A DNA stretch of 64,000 nt from Bacteroidaceae bacterium (GCA_017447625.1 JAFSNB010000044.1:1-64000); one strand, 5' to 3'. Shown: positions 1 to 9,644, counted from the stretch's first letter. Notes: a model not told the origin generated them from the sequence alone. Made by a program: numbers and translations.

Positions 1-37
1 AAACTAGTTTCATACTTCGTATGACTTTTTCTCGTCA

Positions 38-64
38 TGGCAATGCTAAAACAAGTTTTGCATT
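38..64. repeat. Inverted repeat near window start
   Basis: The arms GCAATGC and GCATTGC enclose complementary AAAAC and GTTTT stretches, forming an almost perfect hairpin. It may be a terminator or the edge of a decayed element. No intact gene lies next to it in the window. Confidence 0.4.
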
Positions 65-88
65 GCTCATTTGACTTAACGAAAAAGT

Positions 89-199
89 TCAGAGTTTTTC
101 TATTGCTGAGCGTCGAAAGTGATGCCTTTGCGGATTTTGGACAACATCTGCGGGGTGATGCTGAAGGTCTATGCTGTTATTGCTGAATTTTTGTTCCAT
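89..199 (-). pseudogene. Short decayed ORF behind a promoter
   Basis: A 36-codon minus-strand ORF starts at 199, about 25 bases downstream of a good -7 element at 225-232. A second frame over the same bases reads ITPQMLSKIRKGITFDAQ before a stop, which looks more protein-like than the ORF itself. This suggests the remains of a frameshifted small gene. No family is recognised, and it could also be non-coding. Confidence 0.25.
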
Positions 200-224
200 C
201 GTAAGTGATTGTTAATTTCGGCTA

Positions 225-232
225 CAAAGGTA
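225..232 (-). promoter_or_regulatory. -7 promoter element (TACCTTTG)
   Basis: The minus strand reads TACCTTTG, the Bacteroidota -7 consensus TAnnTTTG. It would drive transcription towards the window start, into a short or broken ORF. Confidence 0.45.
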
Positions 233-539
233 CAAAAAGATTCCGAGACAAAAGCAGGCGATTGAGAAAAATATGGCTGAGAGTGACGGGAAAAGGTCAT
301 GGAAAATAGTTAAACTGACTTAATAATCTCATTTTTCAGCCTTAAACAGTATTGATATATAAAGAAAATCTACACAAACAAATAGCGCACCGACATGAAT
401 TCTAATGACCGATTTGGGTTTAAAGACGAGCGTCCAGAGTTGTGTCTTGGGTTTATGGCGCAGATGTAGATTACGCCCATAAAGGGCAAAAACAGTGTGT
501 TTTAGTGCTTTTGCCCCTTCGGGGGCGAACATCCCACAG
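233..539. other. Stretch without a convincing gene
   Basis: Apart from the hairpin at 513-526, this stretch holds only short overlapping ORFs with no recognisable protein features. It is AT-rich at 300-400. It probably comprises the GH26 3' region and decayed sequence. Confidence 0.4.
513..526 (-). terminator. Hairpin after GH26 gene
   Basis: A GCCCC stem with a short loop and GGGGC lies 14 bases past the GH26 stop codon on the minus strand. There is no T-run after it, so termination is inferred from position only. Confidence 0.45.
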
Positions 540-1526
540 TTACCTTGTGACGATATTGTCATTGCCAAGGAACTGCTGCCAGAAGTCTGCGGAATTGCCA
601 TGGTCGAAGGCACCTCCGCCGCACCACGGAGCTACCATGAGCCATAGGGCTCCGTCCCGTTGCATGTTCTCCCATGAGGGCACGCTGTTACACTCCGGCA
701 ATGCGGTCATCTTGTTGGGGTGTGCCTGGCGTAGCTTCCTGAAGTCGGAAGCCTGCGACTGGTGGGTTGTGTTGTTCTTCGGATATCCGTCACGGGCAAT
801 GATGTCCACATATTTATCGCCAGGATACCAGTTGTCATCGCCCACTTCCGACGTCCACACCCAGATGAGGTTGTGGATGCCCGCTTTGCTAAAGTAGTTG
901 AACATATAGCGATAGAGCTGTTTGTATGCTTCGCCGTCTTCTGCCCCCCACCAGAACCAGCGTCCCGACGCTTCATGCAATGGTCGCCAGATGATGGGTA
1001 AGCCTTGATTCTGATAGTAGAGAAGCAGGCTTGCTACGCCTTCCAGCTTACGACAGAATATCTTATTCTCAAGCGTTCCTTCGGTGGCACACCGTGATGG
1101 CAGTATGCGGCATGGCTTGTCGCCATTTATGTAGAAACCCTGCTTGCCGTCCTTCTGATCAGCAGAAGCATCGAGCGGCATGTGTATGTGCCACATGAAC
1201 GAGACGATGCCTCCTTCATCGTGCCACTGCTTGGCGGTAGCGGTACGGTAGTTAATCCACGGCTGGTCAAAGTGCTGGAAGTCGAATACGTTTACCTTCG
1301 GGTATTTGCCGCAGGCTTCTTTGATACGATTGGCATCGTTGGTGTTGTAATTCCATTCAGCCTGACAACCCGACAAGACCTTCTTGCCCCATACTTCATC
1401 ACGCAGGTAGCGGTAGAGCTCACGAGTTTCCTCGTTGGCCTCAGGGTCAACAGGATTCTCATCTATTTGTGCGCTGGCAGAGAGCACCAAAACCATCAGC
1501 ACAAGGTTACATAGCAATTTCTTCAT
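540..1526 (-). CDS. GH26 beta-mannanase
   Basis: This is a secreted glycoside hydrolase family 26 enzyme, expected to cleave beta-1,4-mannan in the periplasm or outside the cell. The 328 residues begin with a signal peptide ending near SASAQ (residue 20). The catalytic acid/base is Glu185 in WRPLHEASGRWFWWG, and the nucleophile is Glu278 in ALPECN. The length suits a single GH26 domain with no binding module. It stands alone rather than in a typical polysaccharide utilisation locus, with no SusC/D pair in view. A 28-bp palindrome lies 31 bases upstream of the start. The family call is strong; exact substrate preference is inferred. Confidence 0.9.
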   Translation of the reverse strand: MKKLLCNLVLMVLVLSASAQIDENPVDPEANEETRELYRYLRDEVWGKKVLSGCQAEWNYNTNDANRIKEACGKYPKVNVFDFQHFDQPWINYRTATAKQWHDEGGIVSFMWHIHMPLDASADQKDGKQGFYINGDKPCRILPSRCATEGTLENKIFCRKLEGVASLLLYYQNQGLPIIWRPLHEASGRWFWWGAEDGEAYKQLYRYMFNYFSKAGIHNLIWVWTSEVGDDNWYPGDKYVDIIARDGYPKNNTTHQSQASDFRKLRQAHPNKMTALPECNSVPSWENMQRDGALWLMVAPWCGGGAFDHGNSADFWQQFLGNDNIVTR

Positions 1527-1557
1527 AGTATTTCTTTCTGAACAATTATCTGAAATA

Positions 1558-1585
1558 ATTAGTGTCCAATATATTGGACACTAAT
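1558..1585. promoter_or_regulatory. Perfect 28-bp palindrome upstream of GH26 gene
   Basis: Two 14-base arms meet with no spacer; the core is GTCCAATATATTGGAC. It lies between the stop of the TerB-DnaJ gene and the GH26 start. It could be an operator for a dimeric regulator of the mannanase or an AT-rich terminator for the gene before it. The lack of a loop and of a T-run favours an operator. Confidence 0.5.
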
Positions 1586-1653
1586 GAATTGCGAAGTGAA
1601 ATATTATATTGCAATTATCTGCGTTTATATATGATATATTCAGAGCTCAAGAT

Positions 1654-2475
1654 TCAGTTGATGCCTCGGGCTTGATAGATGATGTCGCGGGCAGAGTTGA
1701 TTTGTTTCATCTTCTCTTCGGCGGCGCGGCGTACGTCTTCGCCAAGCTGGGCAACGCGGTCGGGGTGGTTGCGCTTCACCTGCTCCTTGTAGGCACGTTT
1801 GACCTCTTCGTCGGTGGCGTCGGGGCTTACTTCCAGCACTTTATAGGCATCGTCGAGCGAGGTACTGCCGAGTCCCATCATGGAGTTCAGGTCGGCATCG
1901 GAGAGACCGAGCAGGCGGGTGATGTCCCGCAGGGCTTCGGTCTCTGTCTGATGCAGGTTTCCGTCGGCCTTGGCTATTGAGACGAGGAAGGCGAGGAGCT
2001 GCAGGCGCTGACTTTCGGGCAGAACCATACGCAGTTGGCCGCAGCAGTCGGCGATAGTCTGACGGTAGGCTCCCGGCTGCTGCTGGTCTGTATCGCGCTG
2101 TTTGTCGAAGAGTTGGCGCAGGATTGCTTCGCCGTCGCCTACGGCTTCTGAACCGAAGTTCTGGCGCAGAAACTGTCGCATAACCTCCATCTCCGAGTGC
2201 ATTATGCGCCCGTCGGCTTTGATGATATATGCGGCAAGGGTGAGCAGGGCAAAAAGGAAGCCGTTGCGTGTGCCGGCTTCGGTGGTCTGTCGGTTGCCTG
2301 CGAAGGCATCGTGTATCGAACCGTAGTTATCGCCGTTGTAACTTCCGTACATCGGGTCAATGCCGTTGCCTTCCATGCTGTCATAGATGGCACCGAAGAC
2401 AAAACCGGCAAGAGCTCCCAACGGGCCGCCCGAAAGCAGCCCGAAGAAAGCTCCTATCCATTTAGCTTTTCCCAT
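1654..2475 (-). CDS. TerB-like co-chaperone with C-terminal J domain
   Basis: The 273-residue protein resembles DjlA-type co-chaperones. It has a Gly-rich hydrophobic N-terminus (residues 8-30), a TerB-like helical region (about 72-200) with two KADG motifs at 87-90 and 169-172, and a C-terminal J domain with the HPD motif at 237-239. It should stimulate DnaK at the membrane. The start MGKAKWIG at 2475 is chosen because the open frame upstream only runs into secA, whose stop is 10 bases away, and reads as low-quality Arg/Pro-rich sequence. It is probably co-transcribed with secA, linking it to export or folding. Confidence 0.85.
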   Translation of the reverse strand: MGKAKWIGAFFGLLSGGPLGALAGFVFGAIYDSMEGNGIDPMYGSYNGDNYGSIHDAFAGNRQTTEAGTRNGFLFALLTLAAYIIKADGRIMHSEMEVMRQFLRQNFGSEAVGDGEAILRQLFDKQRDTDQQQPGAYRQTIADCCGQLRMVLPESQRLQLLAFLVSIAKADGNLHQTETEALRDITRLLGLSDADLNSMMGLGSTSLDDAYKVLEVSPDATDEEVKRAYKEQVKRNHPDRVAQLGEDVRRAAEEKMKQINSARDIIYQARGIN

Positions 2476-2485
2476 GTTTTTTTGT

Positions 2486-5400
2486 TTATAATCCGCGACC
2501 GTGGCAGTTTTTGAATTTCTTGCCTGAACCGCATGGACACGGGTCGTTGCGGCCGGGCAGTTTCTCGGCAGTGAACGGAGTGCGCTGCTGCGGCTCACGG
2601 GTGTCCTGCTGTGCGGCTGCGCGCTGGGCGGGGTCGGCGAGGTCGCTGCGGCTCTCGGTGTATTGCTGACGCGGGCGGCGCGGCTGTTCGGCTTCGGCGT
2701 TGGCAATGGCTGTCTGCTCGGGAATAGAGCCGCGCATGAGGATACTGATGGTCTGGTTATTTATGCGGTTCACCATCTTGTCGAAGAGCTGCACGGATTC
2801 GAGCTTGAAGATAAGCAACGGGTCTTTCTGCTCGTATGAGGCGTTCTGCACGCTGTGTTTCAGCTCGTCCAGCTCGCGCAGGTTCTCTTTCCAGGCTTCG
2901 TCGATGACGTGAAGCATGATGGCTTTCTCGAAGGCGGTGACGAGGATGCGGCCCTCGGTCTCGCATGTCTGGCGCAGGGTGACGCCGTTGCCGATGTTAT
3001 ACACGCGGCGGCCATCAACTATGGGCACCATGACGGGGCGCTCGGCCCACTCCTGACCGTGTTCGCCCTCGTAGATGGGCTTGAAGACACGGTAGGCCTC
3101 GGATGCGATGAGAGATGTCTTCTGTTTGAAGCGGTCGAGTACGGCCTGATAAGCTTTCTCTGCCAGGTCGTTGCGTTTCATGTCGATGAACTCCTGCTCG
3201 GTGAAGGGAACTTCCATCGCCATGATTTCGATGAACTGTTCCTTGCAGCCCTGGTAGTCGTTGTTCTCGATGATGTTGCAGACGCGGTCGTAGAGCATGT
3301 CGGCGATGTCCATGCCGAGACGTTCGCCCATAAGGGCGTGACGGCGCTTCTCGTAGATGACGGTGCGCTGCTTGTTCATCACATCGTCGTATTCCAGCAG
3401 GCGCTTACGCACACCGAAGTGGTTCTCCTCGACTTTCTTCTGTGCGCGCTCGATACTGTTGTTAATCATCGGGTGTTCAATCATCTCGCCGTCCTCGAAA
3501 CCGAGACGGTCCATAACTTTGGCTATACGCTCGGAGGCGAACAGACGCATGAGCTTATCCTCCAAGGAGACGAAGAAGACGGAGCTGCCCGGGTCGCCCT
3601 GACGACCGGAACGTCCGCGGAGCTGGCGATCGACGCGGCGGCTCTCGTGGCGCTCGGTGCCGATGATGGCCAAACCGCCTGCCTCGCGCACTTCGGGCGA
3701 AAGCTTGATGTCAGTACCACGACCGGCCATGTTGGTGGCAATGGTGACGGCTCCGAGCCCGTTGGTCGATTGTCCGGCGAGAGCCACGATGTCTGCCTCC
3801 TTCTGGTGCAGTTTGGCGTTGAGAACCTGATGAGGAATCTTACGCAGAGAGAGCATACGTGAGAGCAGCTCGGATATCTCCACGGATGTCGTACCTACGA
3901 GCACGGGTCGGCCGCTGTTGCGCATAGCCTCGATCTCGGCGATTACGGCATTGTACTTCTCGCGCTGTGTCTTATAGACGCGGTCGTTCATGTCCTTGCG
4001 TATGACGGGGCGGTTGGTCGGGATCTCGACGACATCAAGTTTGTAGATATCCCAGAACTCACCGGCCTCGGTGATGGCGGTACCTGTCATTCCGGCCAGC
4101 TTGTGGTACATGCGGAAGTAGTTCTGCAGGGTGATGGTGGCGAAGGTCTGTGTGGCGGCCTGCACCTTCACGTGCTCCTTGGCCTCCACGGCCTGATGCA
4201 AGCCGTCGCTCCAGCGGCGTCCTTCCATCACGCGGCCCGTCTGTTCGTCCACAATCTTCACCTCGCCGTCAACGATGATGTATTCCTCGTTGAGGTTGAA
4301 CATAGCGTAGGCTTTGAGCAGCTGCTGAATGGTGTGTACGCGCTCGCTCTTGATGGCGTAGTCGGTGTAGAGCTTGTCCTTCTGCTGCACGCGCTCTTCG
4401 TCGCTAATGCTCTTATCGGCTTCGAGGGCGCTCATCTGACCCACGATGTCGGGGAGGATGAAGAGGTCCTTGTCGTTCACCTGCCCGGCCAGCCAGTCGT
4501 TACCTTTGTCGGTGAGGTCGGCGCTGTTAATCTTCTCGTCGATGACGAAGAAGAGTGGCTCCACGGCCTCGGGCATACGCTTGTTGTTGTTCTCCATGTA
4601 TATCTCCTCGGTGGCGAGCATTCCGCTCTTTATGCCGGGTTCGGAGAGGTATTTGATGAGCGGCTTGTTCTTGGGCAGAGCCTTGTACGAGCGGAAGAGG
4701 GCAAGGAAACCGGCTTCGGTCTTCTCTTTGTCGTTCTGCTCCGTTCCCTCGGTGATGAGTTTCTTGGCCTCTGCCAGATACTGTGTTGCCAGCTGTTTCT
4801 GAACGCCAACGAGACGCTCGACGAGCGGCTGGTATTCCTCGAAGAGCTGGTCGTCACCCTTAGGCACGGGACCGGAGATAATGAGCGGCGTACGTGCGTC
4901 GTCGATAAGCACGGAGTCAACCTCATCGACGATGGCGTAGTTGTGGGCGCGTTGCACTAGGTCCTCGGGCGAGGTGGCCATGTTGTCACGCAGATAGTCG
5001 AAGCCGAACTCGTTGTTCGTTCCGAAGGTGATGTCTGCCTGATAAGCGCGGCGGCGGGCTTCGCTGTTGGGCTGGTGCTTGTCGATGCAATCTACGGCGA
5101 GACCGTGGAACATATAAAGCGGGCCCATCCATTCGGAGTCACGCTTGGCCAGATAGTCGTTGACGGTCACGACATGTACGCCGTTGCCAGTCAGGGCGTT
5201 GAGGAACACGGGCAGAGTGGCCACGAGGGTCTTACCTTCACCCGTTGCCATCTCGGCAATCTTACCCTGATGCAGTACGGTGCCGCCGAAGAGCTGCACG
5301 TCATAGTGAATCATGTTCCACTCGGTCTCGTTACCGCCGGCTACCCAGTGGTTGTGGTAGATGGCTTTGTCGCCCTCGATATCCACGAAGTCGTGGTGAG

Positions 5401-5818
5401 CGGCCAGTTCGCGGTCGAAATCGGTGGCGGTGACCTCGATGTCGGGGTTGTTGGTGAAGCGCTCGGCGGTGCTCTTCATGATGGCGAAGGCCACGGGACG
5501 AATCTCGTCCAGCACCTTCTCGAACACCTCCAGCTTGTCTTTCTCCAGTTGGTCTATCTGCTTGAAGATGGGAGCGCGGTCCTGAATGTCGGTCTCTTCG
5601 ATTTTGGCACGCAGCTCGGCCACCTGTTTGCTGATAGGTTCGCCGGCCTCCTGAATCTTAGCCTGCAATTCCTTGGTGCGGGCGCGCAGCTCGTCGTTGG
5701 AGAGGGCCTGAATCTCGGGATAGATGGCTTTGACCTGTTCCACGAGCGGCTGTATCTGTTTCATATCGCGGTCACTCTTGTTTCCGAAGAGCTTGCGAAT
5801 CAATTTAAAGAAATCCAT
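2486..5818 (-). CDS. secA: Preprotein translocase ATPase SecA
   Basis: SecA drives Sec-dependent protein export at the inner membrane. The 1110 residues show the Walker A motif GEGKT at 193-197, the [15 protein letters not shown] segment of the DEAD motor, the helicase-type segment [12 protein letters not shown], and a C-terminal zinc-binding tail [13 protein letters not shown] (C1094, C1096, C1105, H1106). The length matches the longer Bacteroidota SecA. The linker before the tail is Gln/Arg-rich. It precedes the TerB-DnaJ gene by 10 bases, so the two likely share a transcript. Its 5' flank is a low-complexity repeat stretch with no clear promoter. Confidence 0.98.
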   Translation of the reverse strand: MDFFKLIRKLFGNKSDRDMKQIQPLVEQVKAIYPEIQALSNDELRARTKELQAKIQEAGEPISKQVAELRAKIEETDIQDRAPIFKQIDQLEKDKLEVFEKVLDEIRPVAFAIMKSTAERFTNNPDIEVTATDFDRELAAHHDFVDIEGDKAIYHNHWVAGGNETEWNMIHYDVQLFGGTVLHQGKIAEMATGEGKTLVATLPVFLNALTGNGVHVVTVNDYLAKRDSEWMGPLYMFHGLAVDCIDKHQPNSEARRRAYQADITFGTNNEFGFDYLRDNMATSPEDLVQRAHNYAIVDEVDSVLIDDARTPLIISGPVPKGDDQLFEEYQPLVERLVGVQKQLATQYLAEAKKLITEGTEQNDKEKTEAGFLALFRSYKALPKNKPLIKYLSEPGIKSGMLATEEIYMENNNKRMPEAVEPLFFVIDEKINSADLTDKGNDWLAGQVNDKDLFILPDIVGQMSALEADKSISDEERVQQKDKLYTDYAIKSERVHTIQQLLKAYAMFNLNEEYIIVDGEVKIVDEQTGRVMEGRRWSDGLHQAVEAKEHVKVQAATQTFATITLQNYFRMYHKLAGMTGTAITEAGEFWDIYKLDVVEIPTNRPVIRKDMNDRVYKTQREKYNAVIAEIEAMRNSGRPVLVGTTSVEISELLSRMLSLRKIPHQVLNAKLHQKEADIVALAGQSTNGLGAVTIATNMAGRGTDIKLSPEVREAGGLAIIGTERHESRRVDRQLRGRSGRQGDPGSSVFFVSLEDKLMRLFASERIAKVMDRLGFEDGEMIEHPMINNSIERAQKKVEENHFGVRKRLLEYDDVMNKQRTVIYEKRRHALMGERLGMDIADMLYDRVCNIIENNDYQGCKEQFIEIMAMEVPFTEQEFIDMKRNDLAEKAYQAVLDRFKQKTSLIASEAYRVFKPIYEGEHGQEWAERPVMVPIVDGRRVYNIGNGVTLRQTCETEGRILVTAFEKAIMLHVIDEAWKENLRELDELKHSVQNASYEQKDPLLIFKLESVQLFDKMVNRINNQTISILMRGSIPEQTAIANAEAEQPRRPRQQYTESRSDLADPAQRAAAQQDTREPQQRTPFTAEKLPGRNDPCPCGSGKKFKNCHGRGL

Positions 5819-5822
5819 TATT

Positions 5823-5893
5823 AAAGTTTATAGTTTAAAGTTTATAGTTTAAAGACAGTTTAAGAAGTTTAAGAGTTTAAGGGGTTTAAGGGG
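5823..5893. repeat. Low-complexity TTTAAAG/TTTATAG repeat
   Basis: Direct copies of AGTTTATAGTTTAA followed by drifting TTTAAG words fill the gap upstream of secA. It is one of several short-word repeat tracts in intergenic gaps of this window. Confidence 0.7.
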
Positions 5894-5899
5894 TGGCTC

Positions 5900-5940
5900 G
5901 GCGTAATAACGGTATAACGGTATAACGTAATAACGTAAAA
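5900..5940. repeat. ATAACGGT short tandem repeat, copy 1
   Basis: Repeated GTATAACG and GTAATAACG words. The same words recur in the opposite orientation at 43839-43875. In both places GCCGCCCAATGTTCAATG follows directly or within a few bases. Confidence 0.7.
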
Positions 5941-5952
5941 GATTAAGCCGCC

Positions 5953-5990
5953 CAATGTTCAATGTTCAATGATCAATGTTCAATGATCAA
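5953..5990. repeat. AATGTTC heptamer array, copy 1
   Basis: Five heptamers of AATGTTC or AATGATC in tandem. The array overlaps the 3' end of the PafA-like gene and encodes its last residues (LIIEH) and its stop codon. Confidence 0.8.
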
Positions 5991-7565
5991 AGGCGCGTCG
6001 GTGGAGCCGTTGGGGGCGCGGATGCGGAGGCACTGGGCAACAGTGGGAGCGATTACTGTGGTCACGACGGGTGTGGTGAGTCGCTCGGGGCTGATGCCGG
6101 GGCCGAAGAAGAACAGGGGATAAGAGCAGTAGGGCTCGCCCCCGTTGATTATCTCTGTTGATTGTTGTGTGGCTATCTTCCAACCTGGGTGGACATCAAC
6201 GATGATGTCTCCGCAGGTGACGGCATTCCAGCTGTTGCGCACGCGGTCGAGACCCTTCTCCCAGTTGCCTGCCTTCAGGCGGAGGGTGGTATAGACCTCG
6301 CGCACGCCGCTCATCTGAACCAGAAACTCCTCGCAGCGTGCCAGCACGTCGGCGAAGCGCAGGTTCTTCTGCTCTATGATTCGGTGGTTCAGGAATATCT
6401 GGGCATCGCGGGTGGCTTCCACATACTGCTCCTGCCCATAGATCGCTCCGAGGTACATATTGAGCAGCATGGAGGCTTTGTTCATGTCGAACGTGCCGGT
6501 GGGTATCTTGTGGGCGGTGTAGTCGATTGCGGCCACCTCGCTGTCGGCATATCCGGTGGAGGAAAGCACGAAGAGCGCTTTACCGGCTCCCACGTATTTC
6601 TCGACCGAGGCAATCAGCTTGGCCAGAGAGCGGTCCAGACGGGCGTAGGCATCCTGCATCTCTGCCGGGCTCTGCGAAGCGCTGGCGTGGTTGTAGTTGC
6701 CTGCGTAGTAGCCTATGTTAAGCATATCGGGCACGTAGTCGCGTCCGATGCCTGTGCTTGCCAGACACTGTTCCACGAGATGGTTCACTTCCTCGTTTAC
6801 CAGCGGTGATGTCTTCAGCTCGCGGTAGCGTCTGTCTCCCTCGAATTTATGCTTGAAGAGTTTTGTCTGCTCCTCGCTGGCGCTGTGGAAATAGTGGAAA
6901 CTGGACACAGCCCCCTGATAGAGGGGTGTCCACTGCATCTTCTTTATACGCGTCGCGAGCGTGTTCGCGCGTTCATAAACAGATACCCAATGGGGATAAT
7001 CGCCATAATAGCTCGTGCTGCTCCACGCTCCTGTCTGGTCGTTCAGCCAGAAGGCTCCGTCGGCGTTATGTCCGGCCATGAGCACGGCCATGTCGCGCTC
7101 GGGGCAGATGCTGTAGATTATGGAGTTGCCGCCGGTGGCTATCTCAAGCTCGTCGGAAAGAGAGGAGGTAAGCAGGTTGGCGGGCGATGTGCGGTCTTGT
7201 GTCTGGATTCCGGCGAATCGTGAGTCATTGACACAGAACACCGGCTGGAGAGTCTTGCGGCTGAGCCATGTGAGTCCCGTTATGCCGTTGTCGTAGGGGA
7301 CAGTCCCGGTGACTAATGAGGCGGCAGCCGAAGCGCGGTCGGGCTTGCGGAAGGCTGGCGCGGCATCGGTGTAATAGCGCGCTTCGGAGAGCAGACGTTT
7401 CAGTCCGCCTTCGCCGTAGAGCGGTGCGAACGCTTCCAGATAGTCGGTGCGCAGCTGATCCACGAGAATGTTGACGACCAGGCGCGGCACAGCCGGCGTC
7501 TGGGCATCGACGCTCATCAAGGCCATCAGGCAGAGAAATGACGTGAGGAAACGCGACTTATTCAT
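5973..7565 (-). CDS. PafA-like alkaline-phosphatase-superfamily protein, active site degenerate
   Basis: The 530-residue exported protein (signal peptide to about DAQ22) has the fold signature of type I phosphodiesterase/PafA phosphatases. NILVDQLRTDYL carries the first metal-ligand Asp (D36), and TGTVPYDNGITG follows. However, the position of the nucleophilic Thr appears to be Arg77 (KPDRASAAAS replaces the usual TxxGH segment). The later Asp/His ligands also look replaced, with YAGNYNHAS instead of DYxGH and LSSTGYADS instead of a TADH-type motif. It may be a non-catalytic family member. It overlaps the DUF4105 gene by 4 bases (ATGA), indicating translational coupling. Its stop codon lies in the heptamer array. 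Confidence 0.8.
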   Translation of the reverse strand: MNKSRFLTSFLCLMALMSVDAQTPAVPRLVVNILVDQLRTDYLEAFAPLYGEGGLKRLLSEARYYTDAAPAFRKPDRASAAASLVTGTVPYDNGITGLTWLSRKTLQPVFCVNDSRFAGIQTQDRTSPANLLTSSLSDELEIATGGNSIIYSICPERDMAVLMAGHNADGAFWLNDQTGAWSSTSYYGDYPHWVSVYERANTLATRIKKMQWTPLYQGAVSSFHYFHSASEEQTKLFKHKFEGDRRYRELKTSPLVNEEVNHLVEQCLASTGIGRDYVPDMLNIGYYAGNYNHASASQSPAEMQDAYARLDRSLAKLIASVEKYVGAGKALFVLSSTGYADSEVAAIDYTAHKIPTGTFDMNKASMLLNMYLGAIYGQEQYVEATRDAQIFLNHRIIEQKNLRFADVLARCEEFLVQMSGVREVYTTLRLKAGNWEKGLDRVRNSWNAVTCGDIIVDVHPGWKIATQQSTEIINGGEPYCSYPLFFFGPGISPERLTTPVVTTVIAPTVAQCLRIRAPNGSTDAPLIIEH

Positions 7566-8758
7566 TGGCGCTTGCGGTATATGTTCAGATGACTCACGGC
7601 TCGCGTAAGCATCACAAATGCAATGGGATAGATGATAAAACTATAATGCTGGCGCATAAGCGGAGCCGTCAGCAGGAAAAGGAGCAGGGCCGCTGCAGTC
7701 GCATAGTGATAGGCGCAGGAGGTGTGACGGCGGTCGTACATCACCACGAACGGCAAGGCTATCAGCGGAAGTGGGTTCAGCACGATAATCTGCCAGTTGG
7801 ATGCTACGCCTGGGTGTGCCGACCAGCAGACAAGAATCGTGACCACGATTCCGCCCAGCCCCTGCAGCGACATCAGTACGATATCGGCCGGCCACCAGAT
7901 ACTGCCGCGTTTGCGCTCCCAGAGAGCCAGTGCTATGGCTGCCAGAATGCCAATGATACTGACGGCGAGGGGGGAGACGGGAAACGACGGGTTCTCGTCG
8001 GCGTATGCCTTGGCTGCGGCCTCGTTCTCCTTCAAGAGTATATTCGTTTCGGAAACCAGAGGGCGGTAAGTGCCTCGCAGGGCTATCATAGCTCCGGCTG
8101 CATCCTGCATCAGATAGATAGGTGAGAACTGGGCGTCCCGCTGCGTTATGGCTGTGTCCATAGCGGCTCCGAGCAGGAGGTCGTTGCTCTCGCGAGCCCA
8201 CGGATGTCCCTCGGTGAACTCGTGCAGAACCGTGCGGAAAGAGCCTGTCTTAGTACGGATGGGATAGACCACAGCTCCGTCTATGTTCTCCTCGATGATG
8301 TCGCGCACCTTCGTGGTGCAGTTGTTCGTCAGGAAGTTATAGCGATAGACTCGGTTCTCGCGCTGGCAGTTGCGGCGCAGCGCGTTCACCAGACATTCTG
8401 CCTCGTAGGGCTTCAGGTTCAGAACCTGCTCGGTGATGGAGGAGCCGCGGTACTGGTATTCCTCGTAGAACCAGGGGTAGGGGATAGGTGCCACCATGTA
8501 ATCGGTCTCTCCGAGAACGAACCGCCATACGAAATGCGGTGCGTTGAAATCGAACACGCCGTAGTTATATACGTAATCGGTATGCTGCTGAGTGCTTCTG
8601 ACACGCAGTCCTGTGTGGCCGTACAGCTCATAAACCTGCGAACCGGGCGAGCAGGTGAGGAGCGACACGACCAGGGTAGAGTCAGTGACTAACGGCTGGG
8701 CCGCGAACACCGTTACAGCCGTCACCAGCCCCAGAAGCAAAGTCAGAAATTTCTTCAT
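7562..8758 (-). CDS. DUF4105 membrane protein
   Basis: The 398-residue protein starts with a signal peptide (MKKFLTLLLGLVTAVTVFAA). Its N-terminal domain of about 200 residues has conserved blocks ELYGHTGLRV, YNYGVFDF and NFLTNNCTTKVRD, typical of DUF4105 (Lnb-type periplasmic domain; a thiol/His-based enzyme is suspected). Four to five transmembrane helices follow. The start at 8758 is preferred over upstream in-frame codons because a TACCTTTG -7 element lies at 8778-8785. It is the first gene of a pair with the PafA-like protein. The role is unknown. Confidence 0.85.
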   Translation of the reverse strand: MKKFLTLLLGLVTAVTVFAAQPLVTDSTLVVSLLTCSPGSQVYELYGHTGLRVRSTQQHTDYVYNYGVFDFNAPHFVWRFVLGETDYMVAPIPYPWFYEEYQYRGSSITEQVLNLKPYEAECLVNALRRNCQRENRVYRYNFLTNNCTTKVRDIIEENIDGAVVYPIRTKTGSFRTVLHEFTEGHPWARESNDLLLGAAMDTAITQRDAQFSPIYLMQDAAGAMIALRGTYRPLVSETNILLKENEAAAKAYADENPSFPVSPLAVSIIGILAAIALALWERKRGSIWWPADIVLMSLQGLGGIVVTILVCWSAHPGVASNWQIIVLNPLPLIALPFVVMYDRRHTSCAYHYATAAALLLFLLTAPLMRQHYSFIIYPIAFVMLTRAVSHLNIYRKRQ

Positions 8759-8777
8759 AATTGTGTAAAATCGGGCG

Positions 8778-8785
8778 CAAAGGTA
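8778..8785 (-). promoter_or_regulatory. -7 promoter element for DUF4105 gene
   Basis: The minus strand reads TACCTTTG, ending 20 bases before the chosen ATG. Confidence 0.7.
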
Positions 8786-8890
8786 CAAAAAAGCTGAGAG
8801 AGGAGAGCGCAATCGGCTAAGTTTTTTCGGAAAAAGAGCCCTAAAATGGTTAAAACGTCTTTATTTACGTGAGATTCCAATAAATATTTG

Positions 8891-8898
8891 TACTTTTG
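8891..8898 (+). promoter_or_regulatory. -7 promoter element for coaX operon
   Basis: TACTTTTG fits TAnnTTTG and ends only 8 bases before the coaX ATG, so the mRNA leader would be a few bases at most. Confidence 0.7.
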
Positions 8899-8906
8899 CA
8901 CCCGAA

Positions 8907-9638
8907 ATGAATATAATAATCGACATCGGCAACACTCGCACCAAACTGGCTGTATTCGACCAAGACTCTCTGGTAGAAGCAGAAGCCGTTGAAGGAAGCC
9001 CGCTTAAATCCATAGAAGCACTCGCTGCACGTCTCCCGATCGAGGCGGGCATAGTGAGCAGTGTGGCGGAGGTGGCGGGTGATGTCGTGGCTGCTCTTGC
9101 GGAGCTGCCCTTTGCTGTGTTGCCTTTCACGCCGGCGACTCCCGTGCCCATAGCCAACGGCTATCACACGCCGACGACCCTCGGTTCAGACCGTCTGGCA
9201 GCAGCTGTCGGCGCGGCCTGGCTCTATCGGGGCAGCGATGTGCTGGTTGTGGATGCCGGCTCGTGTGTGACCTTCGACGTGGTGGATTCCACAGGAAGAT
9301 ACGTGGGCGGCAACATAGCGCCAGGGATAAACATGCGTCTGGTTGCTATGCATGAGCACACCAGCCGTCTGCCTCTGGTCGGAACATCCGGCGACACGCC
9401 TGCTATAGGCTACGACACGGAAACAGCCCTCAGAGCCGGAGCCGTCGTAGGCCTTCAGCATGAGATCGAGGGATATGTGAGTTCGCTGAGCCGGACTTCA
9501 GACAACCTCAAAGTAGTGCTCACGGGCGGCGACTGCGAGAGCCTGCATCCGGACGTGGCAGTACCGGTATATATAGAACATAATCTGGTGGCATACGGTC
9601 TGAACCGCGTGCTGCTTTACAATAAGAATTTGGCATAA
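8907..9638 (+). CDS. coaX: Type III pantothenate kinase
   Basis: CoaX phosphorylates pantothenate, the first step of coenzyme A synthesis, in the cytoplasm. The 243 residues open with the ASKHA phosphate motif MNIIIDIGNTRTK, then TTLGSDRLAA and VDAGSCVTFDVVD with the catalytic Asp. GGNIAPGINMR and LTGGDCESL follow. The length is typical. It leads an operon with an outer-membrane barrel, lptC and a CBS-domain protein at 2-22-base spacings. A second CoA gene, coaE, lies at 36.7 kb. Confidence 0.97.
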   Translation: MNIIIDIGNTRTKLAVFDQDSLVEAEAVEGSPLKSIEALAARLPIEAGIVSSVAEVAGDVVAALAELPFAVLPFTPATPVPIANGYHTPTTLGSDRLAAAVGAAWLYRGSDVLVVDAGSCVTFDVVDSTGRYVGGNIAPGINMRLVAMHEHTSRLPLVGTSGDTPAIGYDTETALRAGAVVGLQHEIEGYVSSLSRTSDNLKVVLTGGDCESLHPDVAVPVYIEHNLVAYGLNRVLLYNKNLA

Positions 9639-9644
9639 CGAACA

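Noticed and set aside
329..613. 94-codon minus-strand open frame at the window start
   Set aside because: It overlaps the end of the GH26 gene in another frame and has no domain.
2476..2706. N-terminal extension of the TerB-DnaJ protein
   Set aside because: It lies inside secA and is Arg/Pro/Ser-rich shadow sequence; the start at 2475 fits the family.
2855..5824. Three long plus-strand open frames antisense to secA
   Set aside because: SecA is unambiguous over the whole stretch; the antisense frames arise from its codon bias.
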